Source: Chara braunii
Lineage: Eukaryota > Streptophyta > Charophyceae > Charales > Characeae
Direction: 5' to 3'
NCBI GenBank assembly: GCA_003427395.1
Contig: BFEA01000413.1
Coordinates: 748,108-805,007, forward strand
DNA: 56,900 bases
Shown: piece by piece, positions 1 through 10,264 of the stretch
How positions within the stretch are numbered: the first letter of the stretch is position 1
Layout of the letters: each line of letters begins with the position of its first letter
Program-made: the position numbers and the translations under genes
The notes under the pieces: model-generated
The model's database searches: none
Seen by the model: only the letters and a program-made list of their open reading frames with translations
Told to the model about the DNA's origin: nothing

Positions 1-574
1 CCTGGGGGGTGCCGCCCCGTGGGGGAATCCCGTTGCGTTTCGCTCAAAATGTTCGAATACAAGTACACAGCAGCAAGAAAAAAAACAACCAAAACTCCAC
101 TACCCACAAAACATGCACAACGAGAAAGAAAATGGAAAGATGCATCGGTGTCGTTTTGGTTGTTTCTCTCTTGCTGCCCGGCGTTCGTCTGATTGCAAGG
201 CTCGAAGCTGGAATCCAGATGCGCCGCATGGTGCACGGTACTGGGAGGGGGCAGATCCAAATTGTGGGCGTAAGGGCGCTCCAATAAATGGCAGTGTACC
301 TGCCCACGGTCTACTGAAAGATTCATTCTCACTTTTCTCCCAAAATATGGCTGTTAGAAGTGGCCTGATGCTTCGGCGTGGCTGTTCGAAGTTCGAACGG
401 CAATACAGGGGGAAGACTACTGAAAGAAAAGACTGCCACCCTGATGAATGTGGACGCAGAAGTGGCCCGATGCATGTGGGAGGGTTGCAGGACATTCCAG
501 GGCCACATCCCGAAGAGGCGGTTGGTTTCTTTGTTGTCGTTGTGTCTCATTCCTAAATCTGTTTTTTTTTCTTT

Positions 575-720
575 TTTGTTTTGTATTTTTGTGTCACTCC
601 TGAATCTCCGTGAGCAGGGAAACCAAGGGGCCGCGCCCGAATCTCCGTTTTTCTCCCTTTTTCATACTTTTGTCTCGTTCCTGAGGTTTCGTGAGCAAGT
701 AAACCAGCGGGCCCAACTCA
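575..720 (+). repeat. Diverged tandem dimer, T-rich plus GTGAGCA core
   Basis: Two adjacent units share a T-rich leader, TGTC(A/T)C, TTCCTGA and CGTGAGCA(G/A) followed by AAACCA. No coding signal is seen. The rest of 1-560 shows only copies of dispersed repeats; for example, positions 48-80 resemble 3509-3545. Confidence 0.5.
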
Positions 721-764
721 GTTGGAACTCCCACAAACTAACTGTTGAAATACAGACCCAAGCT

Positions 765-905
765 CAAATCCTGCTGCAACCAAATGAGCAGAGTAAATGT
801 GCGTTGATTGGATTTCAAATCCAGCCGCAACCAGACGAGCAGAGTAAATAAATGTAAATCGACTGAAGTACAAATCCAGCTGCAACCAGATGAGCAAAGT
901 AAATA
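765..905 (+). repeat. Tandem array of SINE B-box-like units
   Basis: Three units of about 50 bp each contain CAAATCCAGC(T/C)GCAACCAGA followed by GAGCA(G/A)AGTAAAT. The segment TTCAAATCCAGC resembles the tRNA B box. The same string occurs in opposite orientation next to the tRNA-like heads at 2171-2241 and 4225-4290. A fourth related piece is at 1515-1550. I read this as amplified SINE half-units. Confidence 0.55.
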
Positions 906-1103
906 AAATAAATCATAACTGTGATTTGACTGAAGTTCATGTTGTCTTTAAGGTAAACAACAAGTTCCAAATAATGGGAACTACCCAACAATAAATAAGA
1001 AAAAAAACCAACAAGAAAGAAATTACACTCAAATAGAACAATTTGTCCATTGGTGATGCCAGTTCCTCGACCACCGGGCAGAGGCCGCCGCCTAAGCCAA
1101 AAA

Positions 1104-1398
1104 TGCAGCACCGGGCTAGGCTACCAGAGCGGCCCGGGGTCACTTGCCCGGCCGGGCCAAAAAGATATAAAATTAAGAAAAAAATAAAAAATATTTTAAC
1201 ATTTTATTTTATATTTTAAATTTGGTAAAGAATTTCGATGTGCCCCTGAGGCAATAGTTGTTCAGTTTATTTTTCTGCATGACATAGTTTTTTTTCGGAT
1301 TTTTTGGGTTTTTTTGTTTTTTGCTGGGACCCTCCTTTGTCCTTGCACGGCCTGGCCACCCGGGACCCGGGCGGCCCGGCTGGTAGCCTAGGTACCTG
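1104..1398. mobile_element. GC-rich inverted-repeat element (MITE-like)
   Basis: Two GC-rich arms of about 45 bp (1106-1158 and 1346-1398) are imperfect reverse complements of one another, both including CTAGGCTACCAG and a GGCCCGG-type run. The centre is AT-rich and non-coding. This is the form of a small non-autonomous DNA transposon. I could not find a convincing target duplication, so its family and exact ends are open. Confidence 0.5.
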
Positions 1399-1815
1399 GT
1401 CAGATTCAGACATCACCTGGACCCCAGTGAAGATCAGTGGTTCACCAGAGAAGAACGCATGAGAACTTCACCTCAAGTCATTGCAGGCTATGAAAGAGAT
1501 CTTAAAGGGAAGATGGCTGCAGCTGCAACCAGATGAACGGAGTAGATAAATTATGAATTACCTGGGTCTAATACCCCCATGTCCGAATACAAGTCCGTAG
1601 TGAGCAGGGAACGAGCAGGGAAACCCTGCCGTGTCCGCGCAGGTCTGCCTCTCATGTCCACGGCCCTGCTTATCATGTTCGTTGGGAACATACTTTCTAC
1701 GGTTTCTACAGCTTTTTTTGGGGTGGGGTGTACATAGTTTCTAAGGGTTGTTTTTTTGCGGGGGCAGGTGGGGCAGGGAAGATGTGCATATAGGGTTTTG
1801 CAACCTTCTTCGGGG

Positions 1816-1816
<1 letters not shown>

Positions 1817-1846
<30 letters not shown>
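1817..1846. repeat. Poly-G tract of 30
   Basis: An uninterrupted run of 30 G is followed by AGGATCAGGG. It lies in a G-rich and T-rich stretch (1690-1940) with no credible gene. Confidence 0.9.
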
Positions 1847-1847
<1 letters not shown>

Positions 1848-2170
1848 GGATCAGGGTCGGTCTGCATGGAGATGATGAAATTGTGACTGACGTTGGCCAT
1901 GCTTTTTACCTTTTTTTTGCCGTTTTTTTTTTTTTTTTGTTGGGGTTCGATATCTATATCGATATACTCTTATTAAAGTGTAGAAGTGAACCTGCCGCGG
2001 CGAAGTCGCGACCCAGTGCCAGCCCCACCCCCCAGGCACGGCCTTTATCTGGCCCGGGGGACAGTGAGGGTGTTTGGTTTAGAACATGGGATGCGCAGCA
2101 TTCGCGGGGGCATCAGCCAAGGCATCAGCATGCCGTCGGATCCGTTTTGAAATCAGAACTATTTTATTGT

Positions 2171-2241
2171 GGTCGCCGCTGGATTTGAACTCACGTCTGC
2201 AATTGAACAGTTTCGTGTGTGCATCAACTGGGCAGCCTGCC
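2171..2241 (-). mobile_element. tRNA-derived SINE head (copy a)
   Basis: On the minus strand the stretch has an A-box-like GGCTGCCCAGTTGATGC and, about 35 nt later, a B-box-like GAGTTCAAATCCAG. The spacing fits a tRNA-derived RNA polymerase III promoter. The cloverleaf is not intact and there is no clean acceptor stem, so this is a SINE head rather than a tRNA gene. Confidence 0.6.
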
Positions 2242-2374
2242 AATGTGCAAACTTGCAAAGTGAGAAGGAATCTTCCGCAAGAACATAGGAAGATACACTG
2301 CGGCGGCGAACAGATACATTGAAAAGAAATCCCCGTCTGAGTATGGACTAAGGAGCTGTCAGATGCAAAAGTCC

Positions 2375-2378
<4 letters not shown>

Positions 2379-2439
<61 letters not shown>
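2379..2439. repeat. (GA)n microsatellite
   Basis: About 30 GA units. All apparent open frames through it are low-complexity Leu-Ser or Arg-Glu runs and are not genes. Confidence 0.95.
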
Positions 2440-2443
<4 letters not shown>

Positions 2444-2596
2444 CCATCCATAGGATGAACAAAATGGGAATGACTCTGTCGCTAGAATATGGAGATGTAC
2501 ACTGCCACATTTTCGGTCTTTGACAGTGGACACTTCCATATTCTAGGGGAAGATTCTAACCCATTTTGCTCATTGGTGAAGCATGGAAATGTCGGT

Positions 2597-2804
<208 letters not shown>

Positions 2805-3289
2805 ACAGGTAAGTGTCCAACCTCGTGGCTGGCCTCACACTACTTCCATCTATAAGATTGGCAAAATCGAATGAATCTTGTGCTGGAACATGGAAATATA
2901 CAATGCCGCCCTCGTTGATTCCGTCCACAAACCCGCGGCCGAAAAGGAGCCTGTTCATAAAACCGTGCCAACAGCAGTCTTACCCCCAAGTGTTCCGCTT
3001 TGGAAACTCCATTTACACAGGGCCCGAACCAACCGCGTCCCATACTCCATTCACACAGGCTCGAACCAACCTCGGCCCGAACAGTCGCCGCCAGACTCAA
3101 AAAAAAAAATTGTGGGCCCGCCTTGGAAACGTCACTGCCCGACTCGATCCTGCACGGCCACACCCGTTTTCCGTCCCAGCCAGTCCCTCCCACGGGTGTC
3201 CCAGCGGGAATGGTGCGCCCCTACATTTGTTTTCGTGAGGCCTGTGTGCGCGTGCTACGGTGGGCGTGATGTAACTTTAAAGAATATAG

Positions 3290-3490
3290 AGAAGCCGGGT
3301 CTTGCGTGCTGCTCCCGCGAGGCCATGTTTACACTCGAAGGAAATTGCGATTCCCTCGTGGGCCCACAACGAGGTGTGGGTTATTAAAGTGTAAGCTGGG
3401 ATTCTCGTGACACTCTTGCGAGGCCTGGCTTACACTCTAGGCAAACCGCGTTCCCGCCGTGGGCCCACGGCGATGCGTGGGCCACATGGG
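3290..3490 (+). repeat. Tandem dimer of about 100 bp
   Basis: Two diverged units share the order GCGAGGCC, TTACACTC, then GTTCCC or ATTCCC, GTGGGCCCAC and GATG/GAGG. The unit end resembles the first 60 bases of the window. No coding potential is seen between 2960 and 4100 beyond short chance ORFs. Confidence 0.5.
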
Positions 3491-3820
3491 CTGGAGAGTA
3501 TGCAAATCCACCGCCGCATGTTTGAATACAAGTATATAGCGGCGGGAGGCTTTGCCCTCAGGGATGTGATTTCGTTGCTGCCATGGCACTGCACGTTTCT
3601 TTCTTTAGTTTTTTTTTTGTTTTGGATGAATCGTCCCCCCATGTTTTTCTGGCACAGCGGTTTGTTTGTTACACTGCACGTCGTTTGGCTTTTTTTTTTG
3701 TTTTTGTAGTTTCTGCCTGCACATTTTCCCATGTTTTTTTCTTTATTTTCTTTTTATCCAAACCCTCAAAATATGGCGGTGTGGCAGAGGTGGCAGCATC
3801 TTCCCATTTTTCATTTATTT

Positions 3821-3843
3821 ATTTATTATTATTATTATTATTT
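3821..3843. repeat. (ATT)n microsatellite
   Basis: A short ATT run in T-rich intergenic DNA. Confidence 0.85.
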
Positions 3844-4124
3844 TTAATGCAAACCCTAAAAAAACGCAGTGTGGCAGTGGTGGCAGAAAACGACAAAAAA
3901 CAGAAACATAAAACGTGAAACGACGTGCATGAGGGCCGAGCTCCACGGCTGTGCACATGCAGAAAAGACAAAAAATATGGCAGTGTATCTGGGCATGTTC
4001 TGGCGGAGGATTCGCTCTCCTTTTGTGCATTTGGAGAGCAATGGAGTGAAACTGAGGATAGGATGTCTCTGGAAAGGTGACGGCTGCGAGATATAGGGTG
4101 TCGCTCCACTACTCAGCAAAATTA

Positions 4125-4300
4125 ATGTAAAAAATGAGAATGAATCTTGTACTAGAAGTGCCCCGATACGCCGCCATATTTTCTGGTTTTTGTGCATGCC
4201 GTGAGCTTGACCGCTCATCTGCTTGCAGTGGAGTTTGAACTTAGGTCTTTGTTTCCACAATTCAGCGGTGTACCTACTGAGCTGGGCCGGTGCGTAGCTG
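4125..4300 (-). mobile_element. tRNA-derived SINE (copy b)
   Basis: Read on the minus strand, CCAGCTCAGTAGGTACACCG is an A box. AAGTTCAAACTCC about 40 nt later is a B box, and a CAAGCAGATGAGC segment follows that is shared with the array at 765-905. The body then runs into one copy of the interspersed family at 4130-4181. This is the clearest tRNA-like head in the window. Confidence 0.7.
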
Positions 4301-4362
4301 GTGCCTGTGCCTTGTCATATTATGTTGCGTTTTTTTTCGTACTATGTTGCTGAAATTGACCG

Positions 4363-4364
<2 letters not shown>

Positions 4365-4440
<76 letters not shown>
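4365..4440. repeat. Poly-T tract of about 76
   Basis: A single homopolymer run between two minus-strand SINE copies. It is probably the A-tail of copy c in reverse. Its true length is uncertain in a short-read assembly. Confidence 0.85.
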
Positions 4441-4464
4441 CCCCAATGCTATGTTGCTTATTTG

Positions 4465-4790
4465 CTTCCATTTGAGTTCAAACGCAGGATTGTTCCTTTC
4501 ATCGTTAAACCACCAGTACTTGGCCCAGCTATCGATGCCGAGGCTGAAAGCGGACTGCGCGCGCCGTTTCGCCCTGACCCGCCAGCACAACAAAAAAAAG
4601 TTGTTTTGGTTGGCGGCGCCAGCCTTTGAGGGCCGATACCCCGAGCCTCCGGAAATTACGAGGCGTTAACGACAATGCCCGGCGGCCGATGTATGGGCCA
4701 AGTACTGGTGGTTTAAGGGTTGTACCTACGGAGCTGTGCCGGTTGCCAGTGCTTGGTGGCTGGTGCCTTTGCCTTTGGCTTACGTTTCTG
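4465..4790 (-). mobile_element. tRNA-derived SINE (copy c), interrupted by a MITE
   Basis: Both halves match copy b: TTTGAGTTCAAACGCAGG (B box in reverse) on the left and GTACCTACGGAGCTGTGCCGG-like sequence (A box in reverse) on the right, followed by GTGGCTGGTGCC. Between them lies the inverted-repeat element at 4505-4716. Removing that element joins the halves at the spacing seen in copy b. Confidence 0.65.
4505..4716. mobile_element. MITE with perfect 22-bp inverted ends and TTAA target
   Basis: Positions 4505-4526 and 4695-4716 are perfect reverse complements (TTAAACCACCAGTACTTGG and onward). If TTAA is counted as a duplicated target, the element proper is 4509-4712, and removing it restores SINE copy c. 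TTAA duplication is typical of piggyBac-like transposons. The short non-coding interior makes it non-autonomous. Family assignment is inference. Confidence 0.75.
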
Positions 4791-4799
4791 GGAAAATGT

Positions 4800-5420
4800 C
4801 CTTAGTCTTGTGTTGAGCGCCAAGACCTCCCATCCGTAAATGAAGTCCAGTTCTTAGCCTTGGTTTGTGTGCTGCTAGAGTGGGCAGAGGCTTGTGCCTC
4901 CACGCTCCACGTGCTCCTTCCGGATTCTGCCTTGATTTGGTTTGCTTGATAGAGCCTTCAATTGACTATTTCTCTTGTTTTGCCTGCGTGGTTGAGCCCT
5001 TGATGTGCTCGCTCTCCTCGTGTGTCTGGATATCAACCGGGATCATGTCCCGTTCGTGCATGTGGTGAGCCAGCAACTTGTCATGCTCCGTACACTCTCC
5101 AGCCTGATGCTGGAACGAGAGTCTCTGTTTCCGTGTCACGGGTGCCAAATATCCGTGCCGTCTGGTGCCTTGCACTGAATATCGTGTGGTGATTATGGTG
5201 CACGTGATTACCGCGCACCAATACCACCATGCGCTGATTGGTTCTCCCCACGTTTCTACCCAGCAAAAACTTTGTTTGTGCGCACCACTCAGTGCGCCAA
5301 TGGAAAGCCAGGAACCTTTCCTAGTAGGAACGCCAAGCGAGAAGCACCATCTTGAACGTATTCCCCATGCGTTGATTCGATGGGGAAAATCCCAGTTCGT
5401 CCGTAATTGGAGCGGAGCTC
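4800..5420. other. Left target flank, nothing recognised
   Basis: No gene, RNA or repeat is recognised between the SINE copies and the giant retroelement. Open frames here are short and without familiar motifs. Confidence 0.5.
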
Positions 5421-5424
5421 CCGT
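5421..5424. repeat. Target-site duplication CCGT, left
   Basis: CCGT immediately precedes the 5' LTR. The same four bases follow the 3' LTR at 36797-36800. Short and therefore weak on its own, but it falls exactly at both boundaries. Confidence 0.7.
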
Positions 5425-5866
5425 TGTCGGAGGGCGCGGTATCCCTCCTCTGTGTGCCAAATCCCTGCTTGGTACCAGTCCTCACTCTGATGCTCCGGCC
5501 TATAGACGTATCTTGGACCCCTGCTGTTCCTGGTATCCAGGCTGTACCTCGGCGCGGACCAGTCCCGGTGACATTGCCCTTAACAAAAGGGGTGCGCCAC
5601 AGGACTTCCATTGGTCCACGCAGGCTCGGCGCCCTGCTGTACAGCAGAGTACAACCGGCCTGTGACCGTGGTAGCCGCCGGGTTCGCCCTGGGACGCGGA
5701 AGTGAGAGGGCAGGTTCAGTCTTTTCAACTGCGCGCCGGGCGTCCCTCTACTGAGTTATGGGTAAGGTGCATGAGACAGGAAGTCGTTGTCGGAAAAGAG
5801 AAGAGAAAAAGAAAAATAAAATGCCAAAATTTAAATCCGGTTTTGTATGGGGAAAGTTCAGTGGGC

Positions 5867-5968
5867 GTAAGTCATTGAGATGCTATGATTACCTGTCTAT
5901 TGTTATTATTTTTATTTACATAGTTTTCTTATTTTTAGCTTCTCAGCTGTTGTTTTGTCACTTTGTAG
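5867..5968 (+). other. Candidate intron in the LTR leader
   Basis: GTAAGT at 5867 is followed by a T-rich 100 bases ending in TTTTGTCACTTTGTAG at 5968. This is a convincing donor and acceptor pair at a plausible plant or algal intron length. The same signals are present in the 3' LTR near 28407-28508. If spliced, the leader ORF starting ATGGGTAAGG at 5758 would change frame. There is no direct evidence of splicing. Confidence 0.4.
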
Positions 5969-6256
5969 GGAGGGCGGTCGATTCACGTTTCAGACTGCAA
6001 CTGGTCTCATGGGCTGGGTCTTACCTGACCCCTCGTATACCCGTACCAGATCTAATTGTCCGAATTGAGCGGACCCCAGTGACCAGAATAAGGGACAGAT
6101 ACAGTGAGAACTAAAGAAAAAAAAGAAAAGGAGGGAAGAGGTTGAAAATCGGGTTTCTANATTCCTGCGTGAACGTGGGTCGCTGTCCAGGCAAGGCTGG
6201 TGCACAGAGAGATTTTGGGACGCCACCCTTTCCTTCCCTTTCCTTTTCCTGTGGAT

Positions 6257-6287
<31 letters not shown>

Positions 6288-6455
6288 TTATTTAGTTTTC
6301 TAGCTTTGATTTCTACCTGTTGGACTGTCCTTTCGCGGGAAGCCAACGGTTCGAATTTCGAACCATCGATCCGTGGCCTAAGTAGGCCGACCTTGCATAT
6401 ACTATCCGCGGGTGAGCCCCGATCTGGCACCGTGCGATGAGACCCCAAAAGAAGG

Positions 6456-6695
6456 GTGACCCGCGGTCTCATTGGTAGGAGGCCTATCACCCCCCCTGTG
6501 GAGGGTCATAAGCCCCCTCCTTGCCATCGGACATGGGTACCCGATGAAGATGGGCCTGCGCTGCAATTTAAAAACGGAGAAGTGACTTTTAGTACCCCGT
6601 TATGGGACCACAACGCNAAACCTGCAGTCATATTNCNAGGGTCTGGGACTNACAAGTGTGAGTTTAATGCGCGATCAACCGTTGGGTTCTNGGNT
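6456..6695 (+). CDS. LTR ORF 1, unknown, about 78 aa
   Basis: An open frame of about 78 codons is present in both LTRs (also 28996-29232). The 5' copy has Ns but no clear stop difference. The product is Pro-rich at the start and then holds FKNGEV and a TPLWDH segment. I recognise no domain. Preservation in both LTRs shows only that it was open in the parent element. A GAGACC/GGTCTC inverted repeat overlaps its start. Confidence 0.3.
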
Positions 6696-6897
6696 TGAGT
6701 ATTAGTTTCNAAAAGTTAATTATTAATCCATTGTTTTAAAATTNTTGAAAAGCGGTAGAGTNTGAAAAGGACTAATCAAAGTCCCTCGTTCANAACGCAG
6801 AGGAAAACCCTATAAGAAAGGAGAGTGAGTCGGGATATCATCCGCAGCGAGCCACCCGNTAGCACGNTGTCTNTGCCGCAGGCTCCGGTGTAGGGAG

Positions 6898-7494
6898 GTG
6901 TGCTATCGGANGTTGGTGACNTTGNGNTGTGCTGTTTACCGGTCAGACNCTGTCTANAGAGAAAGGGCAGCNATGGCGCTGCATGGGTATAGGNCCNGGT
7001 ACTGGTATCACCAGACCCGCTGGAAGCCTGTGTCNGGGGAAGGGCCCTGGATTACCGNCATACTCAATTATGACGGTGGAGATGAGCTGGTAATGAAGAT
7101 CAACGTGGANNGAGNAAGAGAGGGGGAGATGCGGACTAANNCGANGNTGCANGACGNGATTTCGGAGGCGAGAGACCGGGCTGAGAGACGCTGTAGACGG
7201 GACGGAGTGACGGCAAGGCTACGGATAACGGTGGCCTATCACGAGACTGAGACCTCGATGGACACAGCAAACCTGGAACAGGTATACCAGGACAGAGACT
7301 CAAGAGGGGAAAGTGAGATGAGTGATGCGGATTGGGAGACGGATCTCAGGTCCTGGAACAGACCAAGAGAGATCGAGAGGCATCACCGAGCGGCCGACCC
7401 AGTGGAAAGAGGACCCGAGGCCAGCTCTCAACAACTGACGCCGAGGGGCCGCGGGACGGGAGAGAAGCAGAGCAGGGGGAAAAGACAGGCCTAA
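6898..7494 (+). CDS. LTR ORF 2, unknown, charged C-terminus
   Basis: About 198 codons with several N-containing codons. In the 3' LTR the same region is split by a TGA after MKINVE into 29438-29653 and 29669-30034. The N-terminal part has GYWYHQTRWKP and ILNYDGGDEL, which may be a very diverged relative of the module A pattern seen at 12547 and 13229 (Y-x-Y, then a hydrophobic strand, then a D-rich turn). The C-terminal part is Arg/Glu-rich and ends in a basic tail. No known domain is recognised. The Ns make the reading uncertain exactly at the stop. Confidence 0.35.
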   Translation: MCYRXLVXLXCAVYRSDXVXRERAXMALHGYRXXYWYHQTRWKPVXGEGPWITXILNYDGGDELVMKINVXXXREGEMRTXXXXXDXISEARDRAERRCRRDGVTARLRITVAYHETETSMDTANLEQVYQDRDSRGESEMSDADWETDLRSWNRPREIERHHRAADPVERGPEASSQQLTPRGRGTGEKQSRGKRQA

Positions 7495-7820
7495 GGGGCA
7501 CAGTCCAGAGAGAGAGAGAGAGGGAGAGAGTCAGATGAGAAGAGAGGTGCGGTAATCGGACACGAACCGCGACAATGCAGGTGACGTCAACGACTGTCCT
7601 TCACGCTCAAGTGTGGTGCGCGTGCCGAAGGCTGACCGCTCAGTGTAAGAGGGTACGAGTGGGTACGAGTGACAGGGGCACGCACTCTAACGCGATAGAG
7701 ACGGGGGACTCTAGTTAAGAGGGGGACTGAGCTTGTGTGGAGGTGAGCACGATCGAGCAGAGGTCAGCGCTGGTACGCAGTTGTTGACGTCAATCTCCGA
7801 TCCACGAGAGTTTTTAGCAA

Positions 7821-8075
7821 GTGCTAGTAGCTGAAAGGAAGGGAGAGTGCGAAGTTCAAGGGGTCACCACTACTTACGTTGACGACACTACTGATATGGG
7901 GACGATGATGATGTTGGGGGCTGAAAGACAAGTCAAGAGGCACATGAAGCGTGACAAGTGTGCGTGCCTTTCAGCATCAAAGTGGTCGGGAAAGGCAGTT
8001 GTGCTCTTACAGGCGATGCGTGACAAAGTCGAGTGTGCACGAGAGGCCGATGGGGAGTTCCTGCAGAAAGCGTGA
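7821..8075 (+). CDS. LTR ORF 3, unknown, 84 aa, 5' copy only
   Basis: Open here, but the 3' LTR counterpart has stops (for example GACTAG near 30492), so it is not conserved. Contains YVDDTTDMG and an alpha-helical-looking Lys/Arg segment. The YVDD string is not in an RT context and I give it no meaning. It may be a chance ORF. Confidence 0.2.
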   Translation: MLVAERKGECEVQGVTTTYVDDTTDMGTMMMLGAERQVKRHMKRDKCACLSASKWSGKAVVLLQAMRDKVECAREADGEFLQKA

Positions 8076-8422
8076 GCTTGGTCTGCGCGGCTGATATCAC
8101 TCATGGTCTTTTCCTTCTCGGGTGATGTTTGTGTCGCTGATCTGGCAAGCTTTCTAGATCTAGGAAGCTGGAAGCTGGGTTTCGAACGTGTGCACTTGTG
8201 CAATCAGCGCCGTAATGTGTCAAGGGGAGGAGCTATACGAACTGGAGAGGTGGATGGTCAGTATAGGGAAGCGTGTGTGTACGTGATGGGATCTGGCCTA
8301 AGGCTGTTGACGCTAACCTCGATCTGAAAATGCGAGTGAGGACATGGAGGAAGGGGAAAGTCGATGGAAGGAGACCCGCGGAAAGAGGCGCATTTCGTCA
8401 CGGTCGTGAGTAATAAGTTTAC

Positions 8423-8659
8423 GTGTTGAGCGTCACGAGGGGGTTGATTGCTCAACTTAAAAGGGTGACCGAGTTGACGAAGGCGGGACAGGCGGTTACT
8501 ATTGTCGTCGTCACCGGTCCGTCTGATTGGTACGGGAGGGGGTATCTTTCTTCATTCCGAGGCAACACCATTTACAGTCTGAACACCGGTGGCGTGAATG
8601 GTGCAAATGATCTTGTCCTGCTGAAATCGGATCCTTCAATGAAAATCATGAGACGATAA
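8423..8659 (+). CDS. LTR ORF 4, unknown, 78 aa
   Basis: Starts near a TTG or ATG-poor region and reads through TKAGQAVTIVVVTGPSDW to a stop at 8659. The 3' LTR copy (30962-31198) keeps the frame with several substitutions, which is mild evidence of a real coding past. The hydrophobic strand followed by a Gly-rich turn recalls module A, but the match is too weak to claim. Confidence 0.3.
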   Translation: MLSVTRGLIAQLKRVTELTKAGQAVTIVVVTGPSDWYGRGYLSSFRGNTIYSLNTGGVNGANDLVLLKSDPSMKIMRR

Positions 8660-8899
8660 TAGTCGATGCCTCTAGTCTCAAGTGTTCTCCGCCTCCTTTT
8701 TCTTTTCTCGCTCTCTCGCCTTCACTCAACCTTCTCCAAGATAACCTTGACTATGCTTTTATGAGCACGGAAACATAGTTATNAGTACGACTGTTCNAAG
8801 AAGTGAACGAGAGNTNAGCGTAATNGTCNGGAGTCGAGTCTCGCTGAACTCAGCTCTGAATGTTGTNTGTGCGAAGAGTAGGTNAGAAGGATTTATCNN

Positions 8900-9148
8900 A
8901 TGGTCAAGGGAATAAAGTGTATGGAAGAGCAAGAGGATGAGTNCGGACNGGAAGACTTAGTAGAGGGGNAAGCAGTAATGAAAAGGGCGGCGCAAAGGTG
9001 CGAGGGACAGGTACTAATCGTTGACATGCGATTTCACGCTGGTTTTACTGAATGGGCAAACATTTACTTTGTCTCGAGAAGTTTTGATTTACCTTTCATT
9101 CTGGATCCCTTCGTGGCTTCCTGGTCCGTATCCCCAGTGAAAGCGTGA
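8900..9148 (+). CDS. LTR ORF 5, unknown, possible module C relative
   Basis: 82 codons from ATGGTCAAGG, intact in both LTRs (31439-31687). The order is an acidic N-terminus, an AAQRCEGQVLIVDMRF segment, then EWANIYFVS. It resembles module C (16736-17308) in having a helix, then an I-I/V-D strand, then a second hydrophobic strand before a Ser/Arg stretch. The similarity is suggestive only. Confidence 0.35.
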   Translation: MVKGIKCMEEQEDEXGXEDLVEGXAVMKRAAQRCEGQVLIVDMRFHAGFTEWANIYFVSRSFDLPFILDPFVASWSVSPVKA

Positions 9149-9754
9149 GGTCTAAGAGCACTGCTTCAGTTCATGATTGAGGAAGTCGTTCTACTGACTA
9201 ATTGAGTGGATCTTGTAATAACGATTAGTCAAGTCATACGCAACCGTCTCAACGATTGAAATTGACTCGTATTGCTGTATTATATTGAGGGGTCTTAATA
9301 GAACATGGTCTGAGTGTAATTTGCATCGGCTCGGAGGACAAGGCAGTGGTTGATCTGATCATAGTCACTTACTTCGTTTGTATTTGTTGCCACTGATTGG
9401 TNCATTAATGGGCTAANTNTGGGGNGGGGGAGAGTGAAATTTGATGGAACATCAAGTCAGGTTGGTAGACTGCTACAGTACCTNAATGGACNAAAGNNTA
9501 ATAACCACGCGATAAGACTTCTGAGTGATTTTATATGGAAAACATCTCCGCTCTTTAACTGTTTATCACTTGCTTTAGGTTGTTCTTGACCCTCCCTGGG
9601 ACTTGAGTTCTGTCATAGCGAGAAAAATTGTGGTTAATTATTCGTCTNGGCCTCACGCCTCGTGCGCAGTCGCAGAGANGTGATCANCCTTNAGTCAATT
9701 AAGTGAGGNCAGGAGGCACGAGGCTGCTTGAGCGATAGANGCTCTTGCTAGAAC
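9149..9754. other. LTR spacer without recognised gene
   Basis: AT-rich and N-bearing, and nearly the same in the 3' LTR. No ORF, RNA or repeat is recognised. Confidence 0.4.
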
Positions 9755-9991
9755 TTGAGTCTTNTGTCTGAGAAGGAAAANGTCNGTGTGTTCGCGCTCT
9801 CTATCAGTCGTCGACTAAGANNTTTAGAGGANACCTTTTNTTATGACGCGTGTCTGAAAACGAGTTTTTCCGCAGCAATTGATTCCGTCAAGATGACCAA
9901 TACTCAATTGGTAACGCCTAAAGAAGTAGTTTACGCACCTGGTCACGGAGAGAAAAAAAAAACTGATAACAAGTCGGAGTTAGCAAGTTAA
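9755..9991 (+). CDS. LTR ORF 6, unknown, 78 aa
   Basis: Conserved in the 3' LTR (32294-32530). Contains RLRILEETFF-like and AIDSVKMTN segments and a Lys-rich end. No domain is recognised. Several N positions fall in the first half. Confidence 0.25.
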   Translation: MSLXSEKEXVXVFALSISRRLRXLEXTFXYDACLKTSFSAAIDSVKMTNTQLVTPKEVVYAPGHGEKKKTDNKSELAS

Positions 9992-10057
9992 ATGGGGAAG
10001 CATTACTGTCCAGTTTCTTGCTAGCTTCGACTGGATATATCAGATAAAAGATCAGTA

Positions 10058-10264
10058 GTGGATAGCCCGAACACAGGTTTCTGGAGACAGCTACCGAAAA
10101 GAAAACATCTCTCAGGCCCTGATAGATGGCTCGATGGGCAGCAAAATGCGAGTCTTGGAAAAGGTCGCCTTCTTACTGGCTATATTCCTCTTAGATGGAG
10201 ATTAATATGGTGTCAACTTAATCACCTTTCTTTAATTTCTACCCGAAGTTATGCGAAAGCTTAA
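10058..10264 (+). CDS. LTR ORF 7, unknown, 68 aa
   Basis: Identical in the two LTRs (32597-32803), but it lies in a block where the LTRs show no differences at all, so identity is not evidence of selection. It begins at a non-ATG codon. Possibly a chance ORF. Confidence 0.15.
   Translation: MDSPNTGFWRQLPKRKHLSGPDRWLDGQQNASLGKGRLLTGYIPLRWRLIWCQLNHLSLISTRSYAKA

Noticed and set aside
4274-4669. Poly-Phe and poly-Lys ORFs
   Set aside because: Translations of the 76-nt poly-T run.
7878-7890. YVDD string in an LTR ORF as an RT motif
   Set aside because: No other RT motif is nearby and the 3' LTR copy of the ORF is broken.
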